Shown: in pieces, positions 9,167-18,091 of the stretch | Layout: every line of letters starts with the position of its first letter | How positions within the stretch are numbered: position 1 is the stretch's first letter | Source of the DNA: Lactobacillus sp. YT155 | Lineage (GTDB): Bacteria; Bacillota; Bacilli; Lactobacillales; Lactobacillaceae | Reading direction: 5' to 3' | Assembly (NCBI RefSeq): GCF_030504545.1 | Contig: NZ_JAUKWP010000004.1 | Coordinates: forward strand, 62,001 to 126,000 | Length of the DNA stretch: 64,000 nucleotides | Program-made: the position numbers and the translations under genes | Notes under the pieces: model-generated | Seen by the model: the letters and a program-made list of their open reading frames with translations, nothing else | Database searches by the model: none | Told to the model about the DNA's origin: nothing

Positions 9167-9865
9167 TTATTTCTGTTTTAAATGCTCTAGTGCAGTTTTT
9201 GCAGCACTTTCTTCAGCATTCTTTTTGTTAGTCCCAGTTCCTTGGGCAAGCATTTGTCCATTGACAACTAGGCCTACCGAGAACTCTTTACGATGATCAT
9301 GTCCCGTTTCAGAGAGAACTCGATATTCAATTGATACCGCACCATCTTTTTGGAGTTGCTCTTGTAATAAAGTCTTGTTATCACTTTGATCAGAAAACGC
9401 ACCAGCTTGAATTTTAGGAAAGACAACTTTGTTTAAAAGATCAATCACTTTATCCAGTCCTTGGTCTAGATATAAGGCACCATTGAATGCTTCAAAGACA
9501 TCTTCTAATAAGGTGTCACGATTTCTAGCACCTTGTTTCTCTTCACCTTTTCCAAGTTGAATATATTGATCAATACCAATTTCACGGGCAAATTTTGAAA
9601 AACTTGCAGTACAAACAATGTTTGATCTTAGTCTAGTTAAATTACCTTCAGGAATATTAGGAAATTGCTTGAATAGATATTCCGAAATAGTCAATTCCAA
9701 AACTGCATCGCCTAAAAACTCCAAACGTTCATAATCATCAAGATTCAATTCTTGATGCTCATTTGCATATGAAGAATGAGTCATAGCAGTCTCTAACAAA
9801 CTATAATTTTTAAATTCAATATTATATTTACTATGTAGTTCACTGGTGAATTTTGAATCGATCAT
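9167..9865 (-). CDS. rnc: Ribonuclease III
   Basis: RNase III cleaves double-stranded RNA in rRNA precursors and in some mRNAs. The 232 residues comprise a catalytic domain with the signature DYERLEFLGDAVLEL (about 44-58) and the metal-binding acidic residues of DTLLEDVFEAFNGALYLD, then a dsRNA-binding domain (about 160-230, ending NKKNAEESAAKTALEHL). The ATG follows AGGAG with a 10-base gap. A consensus TATAAT at 9894-9899 (minus strand) without a clear -35 suggests a promoter here, right after the acpP terminator. Confidence 0.96.
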   Translation of the reverse strand: MIDSKFTSELHSKYNIEFKNYSLLETAMTHSSYANEHQELNLDDYERLEFLGDAVLELTISEYLFKQFPNIPEGNLTRLRSNIVCTASFSKFAREIGIDQYIQLGKGEEKQGARNRDTLLEDVFEAFNGALYLDQGLDKVIDLLNKVVFPKIQAGAFSDQSDNKTLLQEQLQKDGAVSIEYRVLSETGHDHRKEFSVGLVVNGQMLAQGTGTNKKNAEESAAKTALEHLKQK

Positions 9866-9934
9866 TCAGTAGTAACTCCTCTCAAACATTTATATTATAC
9901 CTTTTTTTAGTTATTTATAAAGAATTTCTCAAAC

Positions 9935-9960
9935 AAAAAAGAGTCTCGAAGACTCTTTTT
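9935..9960 (-). terminator. Rho-independent terminator of acpP
   Basis: The stem GAGTCT/AGACTC, with a three-base loop and flanking A and T tracts, starts at the acpP stop codon. The next gene, rnc, has a TATAAT box just downstream. Confidence 0.85.
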
Positions 9961-10198
9961 ATTGATGATTTTTGATGTAATCAACAGCTTGTCCAACTGT
10001 TTGGATTGTTTCGGCATCTTCATCAGAAATTTCACGTCCGAATTCATCCTCTAGTTCAAGTGAAAACTCTACTAAATCGATTGAATCAGCATCTAAATCT
10101 TCTTTAAAATTAGTATCTTTATTAATTTGGCTTTTATCGATTTCGAAACGATCAGCTACCAAATCGGTAATTTTATTCATAATTTCTTCTTCAGACAT
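9959..10198 (-). CDS. acpP: Acyl carrier protein
   Basis: ACP carries growing acyl chains on a phosphopantetheine arm during fatty acid synthesis and donates acyl groups to PlsX. The 79-residue acidic protein has the attachment motif DADSIDLVEF, with the modified Ser at residue 39. Usual ACPs have DSLD; the Ile here is a conservative change. It lies between plsX and rnc as in Bacillus. A hairpin immediately after the stop ends the plsX-acpP transcript. Confidence 0.96.
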   Translation of the reverse strand: MSEEEIMNKITDLVADRFEIDKSQINKDTNFKEDLDADSIDLVEFSLELEDEFGREISDEDAETIQTVGQAVDYIKNHQ

Positions 10199-10244
10199 AA
10201 TTTCACCTTTTCCTAATTAATAATTAACATAATAGCATACTTGC

Positions 10245-11234
10245 TTATTTCTGATAATAATCAATTACCTGATCGATTATTTTTTTGTTAACCATGTCAC
10301 GAATTTGTCCAATAGTGTAATAAACAGCACGCTTATCAGCAGAACCGTGAGCTTTAACCACTGGTGCTTTAAGACCTAATAATACGGCTCCACCTGACTT
10401 AGAGACATCAAATGTTCCTTTCATCGAGTTCAAAGCAGGCGAGACAATTGCAGCACCTAACTTAGTAACAATTCCACTTTCAGTTAATGAATGTTTTAGT
10501 AGTGACAGAATTGTCTTCGTAGTTCCTTCGAGCGCCTTGAGAGCAGCATTTCCAGTAAAACCATCGGTTACGACTATATCGGCCATTCCAGTTAATAATT
10601 TATCAGATTCAATGTTTCCAATGAAGTTAATCTCTTTCAGTTCTGAGAGACGTTGATAAGTTTCTTTATGAAGATCATCTCCCTTATCAAATTCCTCACC
10701 ATTATTTAATAGAGCAATTCGTGGATTTTTAATTCCTTTAATTTCTTTAGCATAGAAATTACTCATTAAAGCCCATTGCTCCATGTAGCTGACTTTAGCT
10801 TCGGCATTAGCCCCAGCATCCAAATATAAAACACCTTTATCTGAATTAGTCACAGGTAAAGTGGTCATTAATGCTGGGCGTTCAACTTTTTTAATTCGAC
10901 CCACAACAAAAATTCCTGACGCTAGTAGTGCGCCAGTATTTCCTAATGAGAACATGGCATCATTTTCACCATCTTTTACTGATTGAGCAGCCATCACCAT
11001 AGATGAATTTTTCTTCTTACGAACGGCTTTAACTGGTTCATCAGTACCTAGAATCTCTTCGTCTGCTTGAACTAAAGTAATATTTTTGTCATTTTGAAGG
11101 CACTTTTTTATTTCATCGATTTTTCCATAGAGTACAAATTCTAAATCACTATACTCATCACGTGCTCGTTCAACTCCCTCAATAACAACCTGAGGAGCAT
11201 TGTCACCACCCATTGCATCAACTGCTATTTTCAT
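10245..11234 (-). CDS. plsX: Phosphate acyltransferase PlsX
   Basis: PlsX converts acyl-ACP to acyl-phosphate, the substrate of PlsY in phospholipid synthesis. The 329-residue protein opens with KIAVDAMGGDNAPQVVIEG and contains ALLNNGEEFDKGDDL, VTDGFTGNAALKALEG and the Gly-rich GGAVLLGLKAPVVKAHGSA, all typical. Its neighbours acpP and fakA both handle acyl groups, so this stretch of the operon links exogenous and endogenous fatty acids to membrane lipid. Confidence 0.96.
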   Translation of the reverse strand: MKIAVDAMGGDNAPQVVIEGVERARDEYSDLEFVLYGKIDEIKKCLQNDKNITLVQADEEILGTDEPVKAVRKKKNSSMVMAAQSVKDGENDAMFSLGNTGALLASGIFVVGRIKKVERPALMTTLPVTNSDKGVLYLDAGANAEAKVSYMEQWALMSNFYAKEIKGIKNPRIALLNNGEEFDKGDDLHKETYQRLSELKEINFIGNIESDKLLTGMADIVVTDGFTGNAALKALEGTTKTILSLLKHSLTESGIVTKLGAAIVSPALNSMKGTFDVSKSGGAVLLGLKAPVVKAHGSADKRAVYYTIGQIRDMVNKKIIDQVIDYYQK

Positions 11235-11247
11235 TATTATTCCTACC

Positions 11248-13287
11248 TTAATCGAAATTACCTGCAGATTCCATTTTCTGCTTTAGATATAATTTTATCA
11301 TTTTATTTTCATTATTGTTCAAATTAGGGTCACTTTCAAAAATTGTCTGAGCTTCTAGCTGGGCAGCTTGCAAAATATTGAAGTCAGTTACCGGATTCCC
11401 TACTTTGAAATTAGGCAGCCCTGATTGTTGATTTCCTAATAAATCTCCCTGTCCACGTAACTCCAAGTCTTTTTGAGCTAAGACAAAACCGTCATTTGAT
11501 TGAGTCATTATTCTCATTCGTTGAATAGCCGTTTCATTTTTAGGGTCGGCAATCAAGATACAATATGATTGCTTATTACCTCGTCCAACACGTCCTCTAA
11601 GTTGATGTAATTGAGATAGTCCAAAGCGATTAGCATCAAAAATCACCATTACATTGGCATTAGGAATATCTACACCCACTTCAATTACAGTCGTTGAAAC
11701 CAGAATGTCAATTTTCTTTTCTTTGAACTCTTGCATGATTTCATCTTTTTGTGAAGTATTCATTTGTCCATGCAGTAATGCCACCTGATACTTAGCCCCG
11801 AACACTTGAACAAAGTTTTCATAAATAGCTTCTGCATTTTGTAAATCAATTTTCTCTGATTCAGAAATTAGTGGTGTGACCGCAAATACTTGTCCATTGT
11901 CATTTAATTGACGAGCCACAAAATCATATAACTGATCCATTTTATTGGAACGAAGCCAGTAAGTTTCAACTGGTAAACGTCCTTTTGGCAACTCTTTAAT
12001 TATCGACAATGACATATCGCCATAAGTTGTAATCGCCAATGTTCTTGGAATTGGTGTAGCTGTCATGGCTAAAATATCCGGATTTTCACCCTTTAGACGC
12101 AGTTCTTTTCTTTGATCCACACCAAATCGGTGCTGTTCATCAATTACCGCAAATCCTAAATTTTTATACTTAACATCTTTTTGAATTAAAGAATGGGTTC
12201 CAATAATTATATTAGTCTTACCAGATTCTATTCTGGCTAGTTTATCTTGTCGCTGTTTAGCAGTAAGTGATCCCACTAATAAATCCACACTTACTTGATA
12301 AGGAGCCAGCATAGCACTAATCTTGTCGAAATGTTGCTGAGCCAAAATTTCGGTTGGCACCATGAGTGCCGCTTGATATCCGCCTGTAACAGCCGCAAAA
12401 AGCGCTATCGTTGCCACGATAGTCTTACCACTACCAACGTCCCCTTGTAGTAACCGATTCATATGAGTATCATTATTCATATTTTTTAGAATTTCAGCTA
12501 ATACTTTTTGTTGGTCATCAGTTAATTTAAATTCTAGAGAATTAATGAATTCAGTCAGAACTTTTTGATCATATTTTATTCTTACACCAGACTTTGACAG
12601 TTCATCTTGATGCTTAATATTTTGCATTCCACATTCAAACAAGAAAAACTCACGAAAAATTGCTGTTCTACGAGCATTGTCCGTCTCTTCTACAGAATCA
12701 GGAAAGTGCATTCCCTTCACTAGTTGCTTCTCTGCCACTAACTTGTATTTAGCAATCAATGACTGAGGTAAGAAATCATGAATTTCATCTTGATATTCAT
12801 CATAAGCTTGTTTAATTAAAGCTTTTAATGTTGATTGGCGAATATTTTTATTAACAGAATAAACTGAATCAACATCACCAGAATTATCCTTCAAATTAAG
12901 AACTTTCATTCCAGTTAATGAACGACGATTTTGGTCCCATTTACCATAGATTTGACAATCTTCTCCCGTAATAAACTTATCTTTTAACCATGGTTGATTA
13001 AAGAAAGTCACCATAACCGACTCATTTTCAACTAGTAGTCGTACATTCAAACGATTCTTTTTGTAACCAAAACGACTGACTACCGGATCACTTGCCACGG
13101 TTCCTTCAAGAACTGTCTTTTCTTGATCAACAATATCATCTAAGGATTTAACCATTAAGTCTTCATAACGAAACGGGAAATAATAGAGTAAATCATAAAT
13201 AGTCGAAATTCCCAATGTTTGCAGAACTTCGACTTTTCTGGTGCCGACTCCTTTTAAAACCGCTACATTATCATTTAATGATTTCAT
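11248..13287 (-). CDS. recG: ATP-dependent DNA helicase RecG
   Basis: RecG regresses stalled replication forks and migrates branched DNA. The N-terminal wedge (OB) domain (about 50-150) is followed by a superfamily 2 helicase core: LLQGDVGSGKTIVA (Walker A), AVIDEQHRFGVDQR, MTATPIPRTLAI and QLRGRVGRGN. The start is set at the ATG at 13287, preceded by AGAGGTAACT, giving 679 residues; the in-frame upstream codons lie inside a hairpin. It follows fakA, from which that hairpin separates it. Confidence 0.96.
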   Translation of the reverse strand: MKSLNDNVAVLKGVGTRKVEVLQTLGISTIYDLLYYFPFRYEDLMVKSLDDIVDQEKTVLEGTVASDPVVSRFGYKKNRLNVRLLVENESVMVTFFNQPWLKDKFITGEDCQIYGKWDQNRRSLTGMKVLNLKDNSGDVDSVYSVNKNIRQSTLKALIKQAYDEYQDEIHDFLPQSLIAKYKLVAEKQLVKGMHFPDSVEETDNARRTAIFREFFLFECGMQNIKHQDELSKSGVRIKYDQKVLTEFINSLEFKLTDDQQKVLAEILKNMNNDTHMNRLLQGDVGSGKTIVATIALFAAVTGGYQAALMVPTEILAQQHFDKISAMLAPYQVSVDLLVGSLTAKQRQDKLARIESGKTNIIIGTHSLIQKDVKYKNLGFAVIDEQHRFGVDQRKELRLKGENPDILAMTATPIPRTLAITTYGDMSLSIIKELPKGRLPVETYWLRSNKMDQLYDFVARQLNDNGQVFAVTPLISESEKIDLQNAEAIYENFVQVFGAKYQVALLHGQMNTSQKDEIMQEFKEKKIDILVSTTVIEVGVDIPNANVMVIFDANRFGLSQLHQLRGRVGRGNKQSYCILIADPKNETAIQRMRIMTQSNDGFVLAQKDLELRGQGDLLGNQQSGLPNFKVGNPVTDFNILQAAQLEAQTIFESDPNLNNNENKMIKLYLKQKMESAGNFD

Positions 13288-13299
13288 AGTTACCTCTAA

Positions 13300-13328
13300 A
13301 TAAAAATAACTGACCAAGGTCAGTTATT
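13300..13328 (-). terminator. Terminator-like hairpin between fakA and recG
   Basis: A perfect ten-base stem, ATAACTGACC/GGTCAGTTAT, is followed on the minus strand by TTTTTAT. It overlaps the fakA stop codon and ends about 13 bases before the recG start. There is no room for a promoter between, so it probably acts as a leaky terminator or processing site. Confidence 0.75.
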
Positions 13329-15015
13329 ATTCTACAGCAATTAAATATGGATATACAGGCTGATCACCTTGATGAATTTCTGTTTCCACATCAGGATATT
13401 TTTCTTCAATGTTCTGAGCTATTGAATCAGCTTGTTCTTCATTACCATCTTCACCAATTAAAATTGTGACGATTTCGCTTTCCTCATCAACCATTTGGTC
13501 AACCATAAGTAAAGCAGCCTTTTCCAGGTCTTTGTCTTCAGTCACAATCTTGCCGTCAACAATTCCCATGAAATGACCTTTAACAATCTTCAAACCGTCA
13601 ATCTCAGTATCACGAATAGCATTAGTGATTTGACCACTGGTAACCGTTTCGATAGCTTCTTCCATGTTTTCTTTATTCTCTTCTAAGTCTGCCTCTGGAT
13701 TATATGACAATAAGGTTGTCATTCCTTGGGCAATCGTCTTAGTAGGAATAACCGCTACTGGAATATCGACTAACTCAGCAGCTTGGTTAGCGGCCATTAT
13801 GATATTACCGTTATTTGGCAAGACAATAACTTGTTTAGCGTTGGCTTTTTCAATTGCCTCAACAATATCGTTAGTTGAAGGATTCATTGTTTGCCCACCA
13901 CTAATTACGTGAGTAACACCTAGGCTTTCAAATAATTCTTTTAATCCGTCACCAGAAGCAATAGCTACAACTCCATAATCACTTAATTCTTGACTTGCGG
14001 TTACAGTAGATGTTTCCTCAGTTAGACTATCACCATCAACAATTGTTTCATGTTGAATTCGCATATTATCAATTTTAATTTTTGCTAAATCACCATAACG
14101 ATGACCATAGCTAAAGACTTTTTCAGGTGTTTGCGTATGAACATGCACCTTAACCACTTCATCATCAGCAACAACCAATGATGAATCACCTAGATCATCA
14201 ATCTTTTGACGGAATTCTTCATAATCGAATTTATCTTTAGAAGTAGCATTCTGTCCCAAGTTAATCATAATTTCAGTACAATAACCGTTTACGATATCAC
14301 CAGTTGAAAAGTGTCCTTGGACAGATTGATGATGAGTAGCATTAGCCATTTCATTCATTTCTTGGACATCTGGTTGATAGAGTTTACTTTCAACAGCAAC
14401 TCCGGTCAAACCTTCTAAGAATCCTTCGTAAATAAATACTAGACCTTGTCCACCAGAATCTACTACCCCTACTTCTTTTAGAACTGGAAGTAATTCAGGT
14501 GTTTGCGCAAGAGCAACCTTTGCTCCTTCAATTACAGCACTAACAAGTTCTTCAATATCATCACTATTTTTAACTGCTTTTTCACCGTACTCTGCAGCCA
14601 CTCTAGCAACAGTTAAAATTGTACCTTCAACAGGTTTCATAACTGCTTTGTAAGATGATTTAACTCCATCAGAAAAAGCCGTAGCTAATTCTTTGGCATC
14701 AATTGTATCTTTACCTTCTAAACTTTTAGCAAATCCTCTAAAAATTTGTGAAGTAATAACACCAGAATTACCACGTGCACCCATTAACAGTCCTTTAGCA
14801 AGTGCTTGTGCTAAGTCGCCAACAGTATCGGCATCGGATTCATTAACTGATTTAAAACCACTTTGGAAAGTCAAATTCATGTTAGTTCCGGTGTCTCCAT
14901 CTGGAACCGGGAAAACATTTAAGGAATTGACAAATTTAGCATTATCTTCCAATCTTCGTGATGCAACACGAATCATATCGGAAAATTCTTTTTTAGTAAT
15001 AACATTCAGACTCAA
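13327..15015 (-). CDS. fakA: Fatty acid kinase subunit A (DAK2-domain, YloV)
   Basis: FakA phosphorylates fatty acids bound to a FakB partner, feeding exogenous fatty acids to PlsX/PlsY as acyl-phosphates. The N-terminal DAK2-like ATP site shows VFPVPDGDTGTNMNLT (about residues 31-46) and GARGNSGVITSQI (about 80-92). The middle of the protein has VVDSGGQGLVFIYEGFLEG and the C-terminal domain contains VLPNNGNIIMAANQA. The 562-residue length is normal. FakB is not in this window. It follows the Asp23-type gene yloU, the usual arrangement. Confidence 0.95.
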   Translation of the reverse strand: MSLNVITKKEFSDMIRVASRRLEDNAKFVNSLNVFPVPDGDTGTNMNLTFQSGFKSVNESDADTVGDLAQALAKGLLMGARGNSGVITSQIFRGFAKSLEGKDTIDAKELATAFSDGVKSSYKAVMKPVEGTILTVARVAAEYGEKAVKNSDDIEELVSAVIEGAKVALAQTPELLPVLKEVGVVDSGGQGLVFIYEGFLEGLTGVAVESKLYQPDVQEMNEMANATHHQSVQGHFSTGDIVNGYCTEIMINLGQNATSKDKFDYEEFRQKIDDLGDSSLVVADDEVVKVHVHTQTPEKVFSYGHRYGDLAKIKIDNMRIQHETIVDGDSLTEETSTVTASQELSDYGVVAIASGDGLKELFESLGVTHVISGGQTMNPSTNDIVEAIEKANAKQVIVLPNNGNIIMAANQAAELVDIPVAVIPTKTIAQGMTTLLSYNPEADLEENKENMEEAIETVTSGQITNAIRDTEIDGLKIVKGHFMGIVDGKIVTEDKDLEKAALLMVDQMVDEESEIVTILIGEDGNEEQADSIAQNIEEKYPDVETEIHQGDQPVYPYLIAVE

Positions 15016-15049
15016 GAGATTAGCCCCCTAATTTAATTAAGAAAGGTTT

Positions 15050-15418
15050 TTATTTTACTTCTTCGATAACTTTAACGCTTTGAACGATCACATTTACTTC
15101 TTCTGCTTTCATTCCTAGCATTGTTTCTAGATTATATTTCACTTTATCTTTAACGTTTCTAGCAACTTCAGAGATTTTAACTCCGTAGCCAACCACAATG
15201 TTAACATCCACATTGATTTTTCCGTGGTCTTGTTTAACGACTACACCTTTTGAATAGTTTTCGCGACGCAAGATTTCGTTGACACCGTCTCTAATTTGAT
15301 TTTTGCTAGCCATGCCCACGACACCAAAAATATCGGTTGCAGCACCACCAACAATGGTTGCAATAACCTCATTTGAAACATCTATTTTTCCATATTTGGT
15401 ATTAATAGTAACTGACAT
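15050..15418 (-). CDS. yloU: Asp23/Gls24-family envelope stress protein YloU
   Basis: This 122-residue protein is of the Asp23 family: ATIVGGAATDIFGVVGM near residues 20-36 and INVDVNIVVGYGVKISEVARNV near 68-89. Family members are abundant cytoplasmic proteins linked to the envelope, but no biochemical activity is known. It lies directly upstream of fakA and divergent from rpmB, the arrangement of Bacillus yloU-yloV-rpmB. A paralogue (yqhY) lies at 33053-33466. Confidence 0.92.
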   Translation of the reverse strand: MSVTINTKYGKIDVSNEVIATIVGGAATDIFGVVGMASKNQIRDGVNEILRRENYSKGVVVKQDHGKINVDVNIVVGYGVKISEVARNVKDKVKYNLETMLGMKAEEVNVIVQSVKVIEEVK

Positions 15419-15590
15419 AAGCGTCTCCTTTACTAATAGAGTAAAAGTTAATTCACAGAAAATTTTACCATAGTTTTCTTAACTTACATACATTTTACAC
15501 TCTTTTTTCAATTAAAGGATAGATTAATGATCAAATTGTTCATAGAATAATCGATCATTTTATTATTTAAAGTATTTTTCCTTTACAGGC

Positions 15591-15619
15591 TTGTAAAAAG
15601 TGTTTTCGTATGATAAATT
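15591..15619 (+). promoter_or_regulatory. Probable promoter of rpmB
   Basis: TTGTAA, a 17-base spacer and TAAATT preceded by TGA (extended -10). It lies about 50 bases upstream of the rpmB start in the 251-base divergent region. The rest of that region (15419-15590) is AT-rich, and I recognise no other site in it. Confidence 0.5.
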
Positions 15620-15669
15620 ATTTAAGTGAATTTATAAAAGAAAACATGTAGCCAAAGGAGGTTTGTCCC

Positions 15670-15855
15670 ATGGCAAAAGATTATATCACAGGTCGCAAGA
15701 CTACATTTGGTAACAAGCGTTCCCACGCTTTGAACTCATCAAGACGTTCTTGGAAGCCAAATTTGCAAAAAGTTCGTATCTTAGTTGATGGTAAGCCAAA
15801 ACGTGTATGGGTTTCAGCTCGTGCACTTAAATCTGGTAAAGTTACACGCGTATAA
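15670..15855 (+). CDS. rpmB: 50S ribosomal protein L28
   Basis: L28 is a small late-assembling large-subunit protein. The 61-residue sequence [20 protein letters not shown] followed by [13 protein letters not shown] and [12 protein letters not shown] is diagnostic. It is the zinc-independent form, with no Cys pairs. A strong ribosome binding site, AAAGGAGG, precedes the ATG. It is monocistronic and ends in a perfect hairpin shared with thiN on the other strand. Confidence 0.98.
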   Translation: MAKDYITGRKTTFGNKRSHALNSSRRSWKPNLQKVRILVDGKPKRVWVSARALKSGKVTRV

Positions 15856-15884
15856 AAAAGACTAGCAATTGCTAGTCTTTTTTT
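15854..15884. terminator. Bidirectional terminator between rpmB and thiN
   Basis: The inverted repeat AAAAAGACTAGC-AATT-GCTAGTCTTTTT overlaps the rpmB stop and lies just before the thiN stop on the other strand. Confidence 0.92.
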
Positions 15885-15886
15885 GT

Positions 15887-16540
15887 TTAGTCTTTACTTT
15901 GAATTGCCGCAATAAATCCTGCTTCAAAACTAAAATTAATAGTTTCGTTAACAAATTCATTGCTAGCCCAACTAATTGATTTTTCACTGGTAAAATCTTC
16001 CAACTGATATTTACTATCAAGTAAGTTGAGCTGCTTCACAGGTCCAAAATTCACAAAGCCAATATATTTCATTTGGCTTTTTTTTGTGACCAAATGTTGT
16101 CCCGGATTGAAGAATTCAATGTAATTATCAATGTCGATAATTTTAACTTGCTCGATAATCGCATTGAAGTCTTCTTCTAAACCTAAGAACAAATTAACCA
16201 GTAAATGATCAATTCGACCTCCTGTAGCGCCATAAACATGAATTTCATCATATTGGAAGTTCTTCATTACTGTCTTTAATGCTAGTTGTGAATCGGTAAA
16301 ATCTTTTTCAGCCGGCACTTTGATTATTTGTGCCACTTCTTTTTCAACCGAGTTTAATTCACTATCGCTACTTGAATCAAAATCACCAACACTAAACTTA
16401 GGAACAATGCCATTTTTTAATAAATAAATTGTTCCATGATCGGCAGCAACCCAATCTCCTTTAATAGCTTGTGGCTGATTCAATAATTCACTCGGATATT
16501 GTTGCTTGGGTCCACCTAATAAGATATTTACAACTTTCAT
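15887..16540 (-). CDS. thiN: Thiamine pyrophosphokinase
   Basis: The enzyme transfers pyrophosphate from ATP to thiamine, forming thiamine diphosphate. The 217-residue protein has the catalytic-domain motifs WVAADHGTIYLLKNGIVP, SVGDFDSSS, EKDFTDSQLAL and the Gly-rich VYGATGGRIDHLLVNL, then a small thiamine-binding barrel at the C-terminus. It lies one base after rpe, last in the gmk-to-thiN unit, as in Bacillus. Confidence 0.94.
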   Translation of the reverse strand: MKVVNILLGGPKQQYPSELLNQPQAIKGDWVAADHGTIYLLKNGIVPKFSVGDFDSSSDSELNSVEKEVAQIIKVPAEKDFTDSQLALKTVMKNFQYDEIHVYGATGGRIDHLLVNLFLGLEEDFNAIIEQVKIIDIDNYIEFFNPGQHLVTKKSQMKYIGFVNFGPVKQLNLLDSKYQLEDFTSEKSISWASNEFVNETINFSFEAGFIAAIQSKD

Positions 16541-16541
16541 A

Positions 16542-17186
16542 TTAATCCACTCTAAGCGATTCGATTCTTTGACTTACATCTCCAGCAAATACGTATGACC
16601 CCGCAACAAATATATCTGCACCAGCATCTTTACATAATTTGATTGTTGATTGATTTACTCCACCATCAACTTCAATTTCAAAAGTATACTCAGAGTTTTC
16701 TTTTCTAAGTTGATCTAACTCTTTAATTTTTTCAGTCATTTCTGGTAAGAATTCTTGACCGCCAAAACCAGGATTAACAGTCATAACCAAGACTTGATCT
16801 ACTAAAGATAAAATTGGCTTAATTGTTTCAACTGAAGTTCCAGGATTAATAACTACTCCAGCTTTAGACCCGAGTTTTTGGATTGTTTGAATCACACCGT
16901 AAATGTGTGGCGTAGCTTCTTGATGAATCAAAATCATATCTGCGCCTTGCTTAACAACATCTTCAATTAGTGAGTCAGGATGATCAATCATTAAATGAAC
17001 ATCTAATTTAAGATCAGTCACTTTTTTCAAAGCTGAAATAATCCCGAAACCAAATGTGATATTAGGCACAAAATGTCCGTCCATAATATCAACATGAATT
17101 AAATCTGCTCCAGCTTTTGTGATGTTTTCGACATCCCTTTGCATATTCATTAAATCTGCGCTTAAGATTGACGGTGCAATTTTCAT
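16542..17186 (-). CDS. rpe: Ribulose-phosphate 3-epimerase
   Basis: Rpe interconverts ribulose 5-phosphate and xylulose 5-phosphate in the pentose phosphate or phosphoketolase pathway. The 214-residue TIM barrel shows MKIAPSILSADLMNM, the metal and substrate motif HVDIMDGHFVPNITFG, DVHLMIDHPD, MTVNPGFGGQEFLPEM and EVDGGVNQST. All catalytic acids and His residues are present. It lies 3 bases after rsgA and one base before thiN. Confidence 0.96.
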   Translation of the reverse strand: MKIAPSILSADLMNMQRDVENITKAGADLIHVDIMDGHFVPNITFGFGIISALKKVTDLKLDVHLMIDHPDSLIEDVVKQGADMILIHQEATPHIYGVIQTIQKLGSKAGVVINPGTSVETIKPILSLVDQVLVMTVNPGFGGQEFLPEMTEKIKELDQLRKENSEYTFEIEVDGGVNQSTIKLCKDAGADIFVAGSYVFAGDVSQRIESLRVD

Positions 17187-17188
17187 AA

Positions 17189-18070
17189 TTAACGCTCCTT
17201 TTTATTATAGTTAGGTTTTATTTTTTCAAGTTCTTTTCTAATCGTTAAATAATCGTTGTATCGAATAATTGAAATATTGCCTTCTTCTAATGCCTGCTTA
17301 ACCGCACAATTGGGCTCATTAATATGGGTACAACTGCGATACTTACATTCATCTTGATACTTCACGAATTCAGGATATAAGAACTGTAATTCATCTAATT
17401 TTATATCTCGAAGATCAATGGCAGAAAATCCTGGAGTATCAGCAATTAAGCCACCAGAAAAAGTAAACAAACTAACTTGGCGAGTTGTATGTTTACCACG
17501 GTTCAAAGTAGTCGAAATCTGAGCTGTTTCTAGGTCTAAATCAGGATTAATCTTGTTTAGAAGTGTCGATTTACCTGCCCCAGTCTGCCCAGTAAAAACA
17601 GTAACTTGATCTTTGAAAATTTGCTCAAACTGGACTAAATCTTCATCGGATCCATAAATAACTGGATAAACTTTTTCGTATTCTTTAATGATATCAACTA
17701 CTCGCTCTAGTTTTTGATTGGCAATATCTTCTTTTGATAAATAAATGATTGGTTTAATTGAATTCTGTTCCAAGTTTAACAAGATTTTATCTAGTAAAAT
17801 GGCAGAAAACTCTGGTTCTACAACCGAAGTAACCACAATAGCTTGGTCAACATTAGCAATTGGTGGTCGAATCAAAGAGTTTTTTCTTGCGAGCACCTTT
17901 GTTAAATATCCCAATTGTCCTGGATTTTCGTCAAATTCGACATTATCACCAACAATTGGCTTAATTTTGTTCTTTCGAAAATTCCCCCGAGCTCTAGTCC
18001 GATAGACTTGCTCGTCGCTTAGAATGTCATAGAATCCACTGATAGAACGAATTATTTTACCTGTAGGCAT
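17189..18070 (-). CDS. rsgA: Ribosome small-subunit GTPase RsgA
   Basis: RsgA checks the decoding centre and releases RbfA during 30S maturation. The N-terminal OB fold (residues 1-75) precedes a circularly permuted GTPase: G4-like YLSKEDIA, then G1 FTGQTGAGKSTLLNKI (about 160-175), the threonine of RGKHTTRQV and G3 DTPGFS. The C-terminal zinc knuckle is CKYRSCTHINEPNCAVK. The 293-residue length is usual. It follows the kinase/phosphatase pair prkC-prpC, a widely conserved neighbourhood; RsgA is a known target of the PASTA kinase in other Firmicutes. Confidence 0.96.
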   Translation of the reverse strand: MPTGKIIRSISGFYDILSDEQVYRTRARGNFRKNKIKPIVGDNVEFDENPGQLGYLTKVLARKNSLIRPPIANVDQAIVVTSVVEPEFSAILLDKILLNLEQNSIKPIIYLSKEDIANQKLERVVDIIKEYEKVYPVIYGSDEDLVQFEQIFKDQVTVFTGQTGAGKSTLLNKINPDLDLETAQISTTLNRGKHTTRQVSLFTFSGGLIADTPGFSAIDLRDIKLDELQFLYPEFVKYQDECKYRSCTHINEPNCAVKQALEEGNISIIRYNDYLTIRKELEKIKPNYNKKER

Positions 18071-18091
18071 CTAATTACCTGTTTGCTTTCT

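Noticed and set aside
15524-15559. ATGATC ... GATCAT inverted repeat in the rpmB-yloU divergent region
   Set aside because: Short arms with a wide AT-rich gap; likely chance in such sequence.
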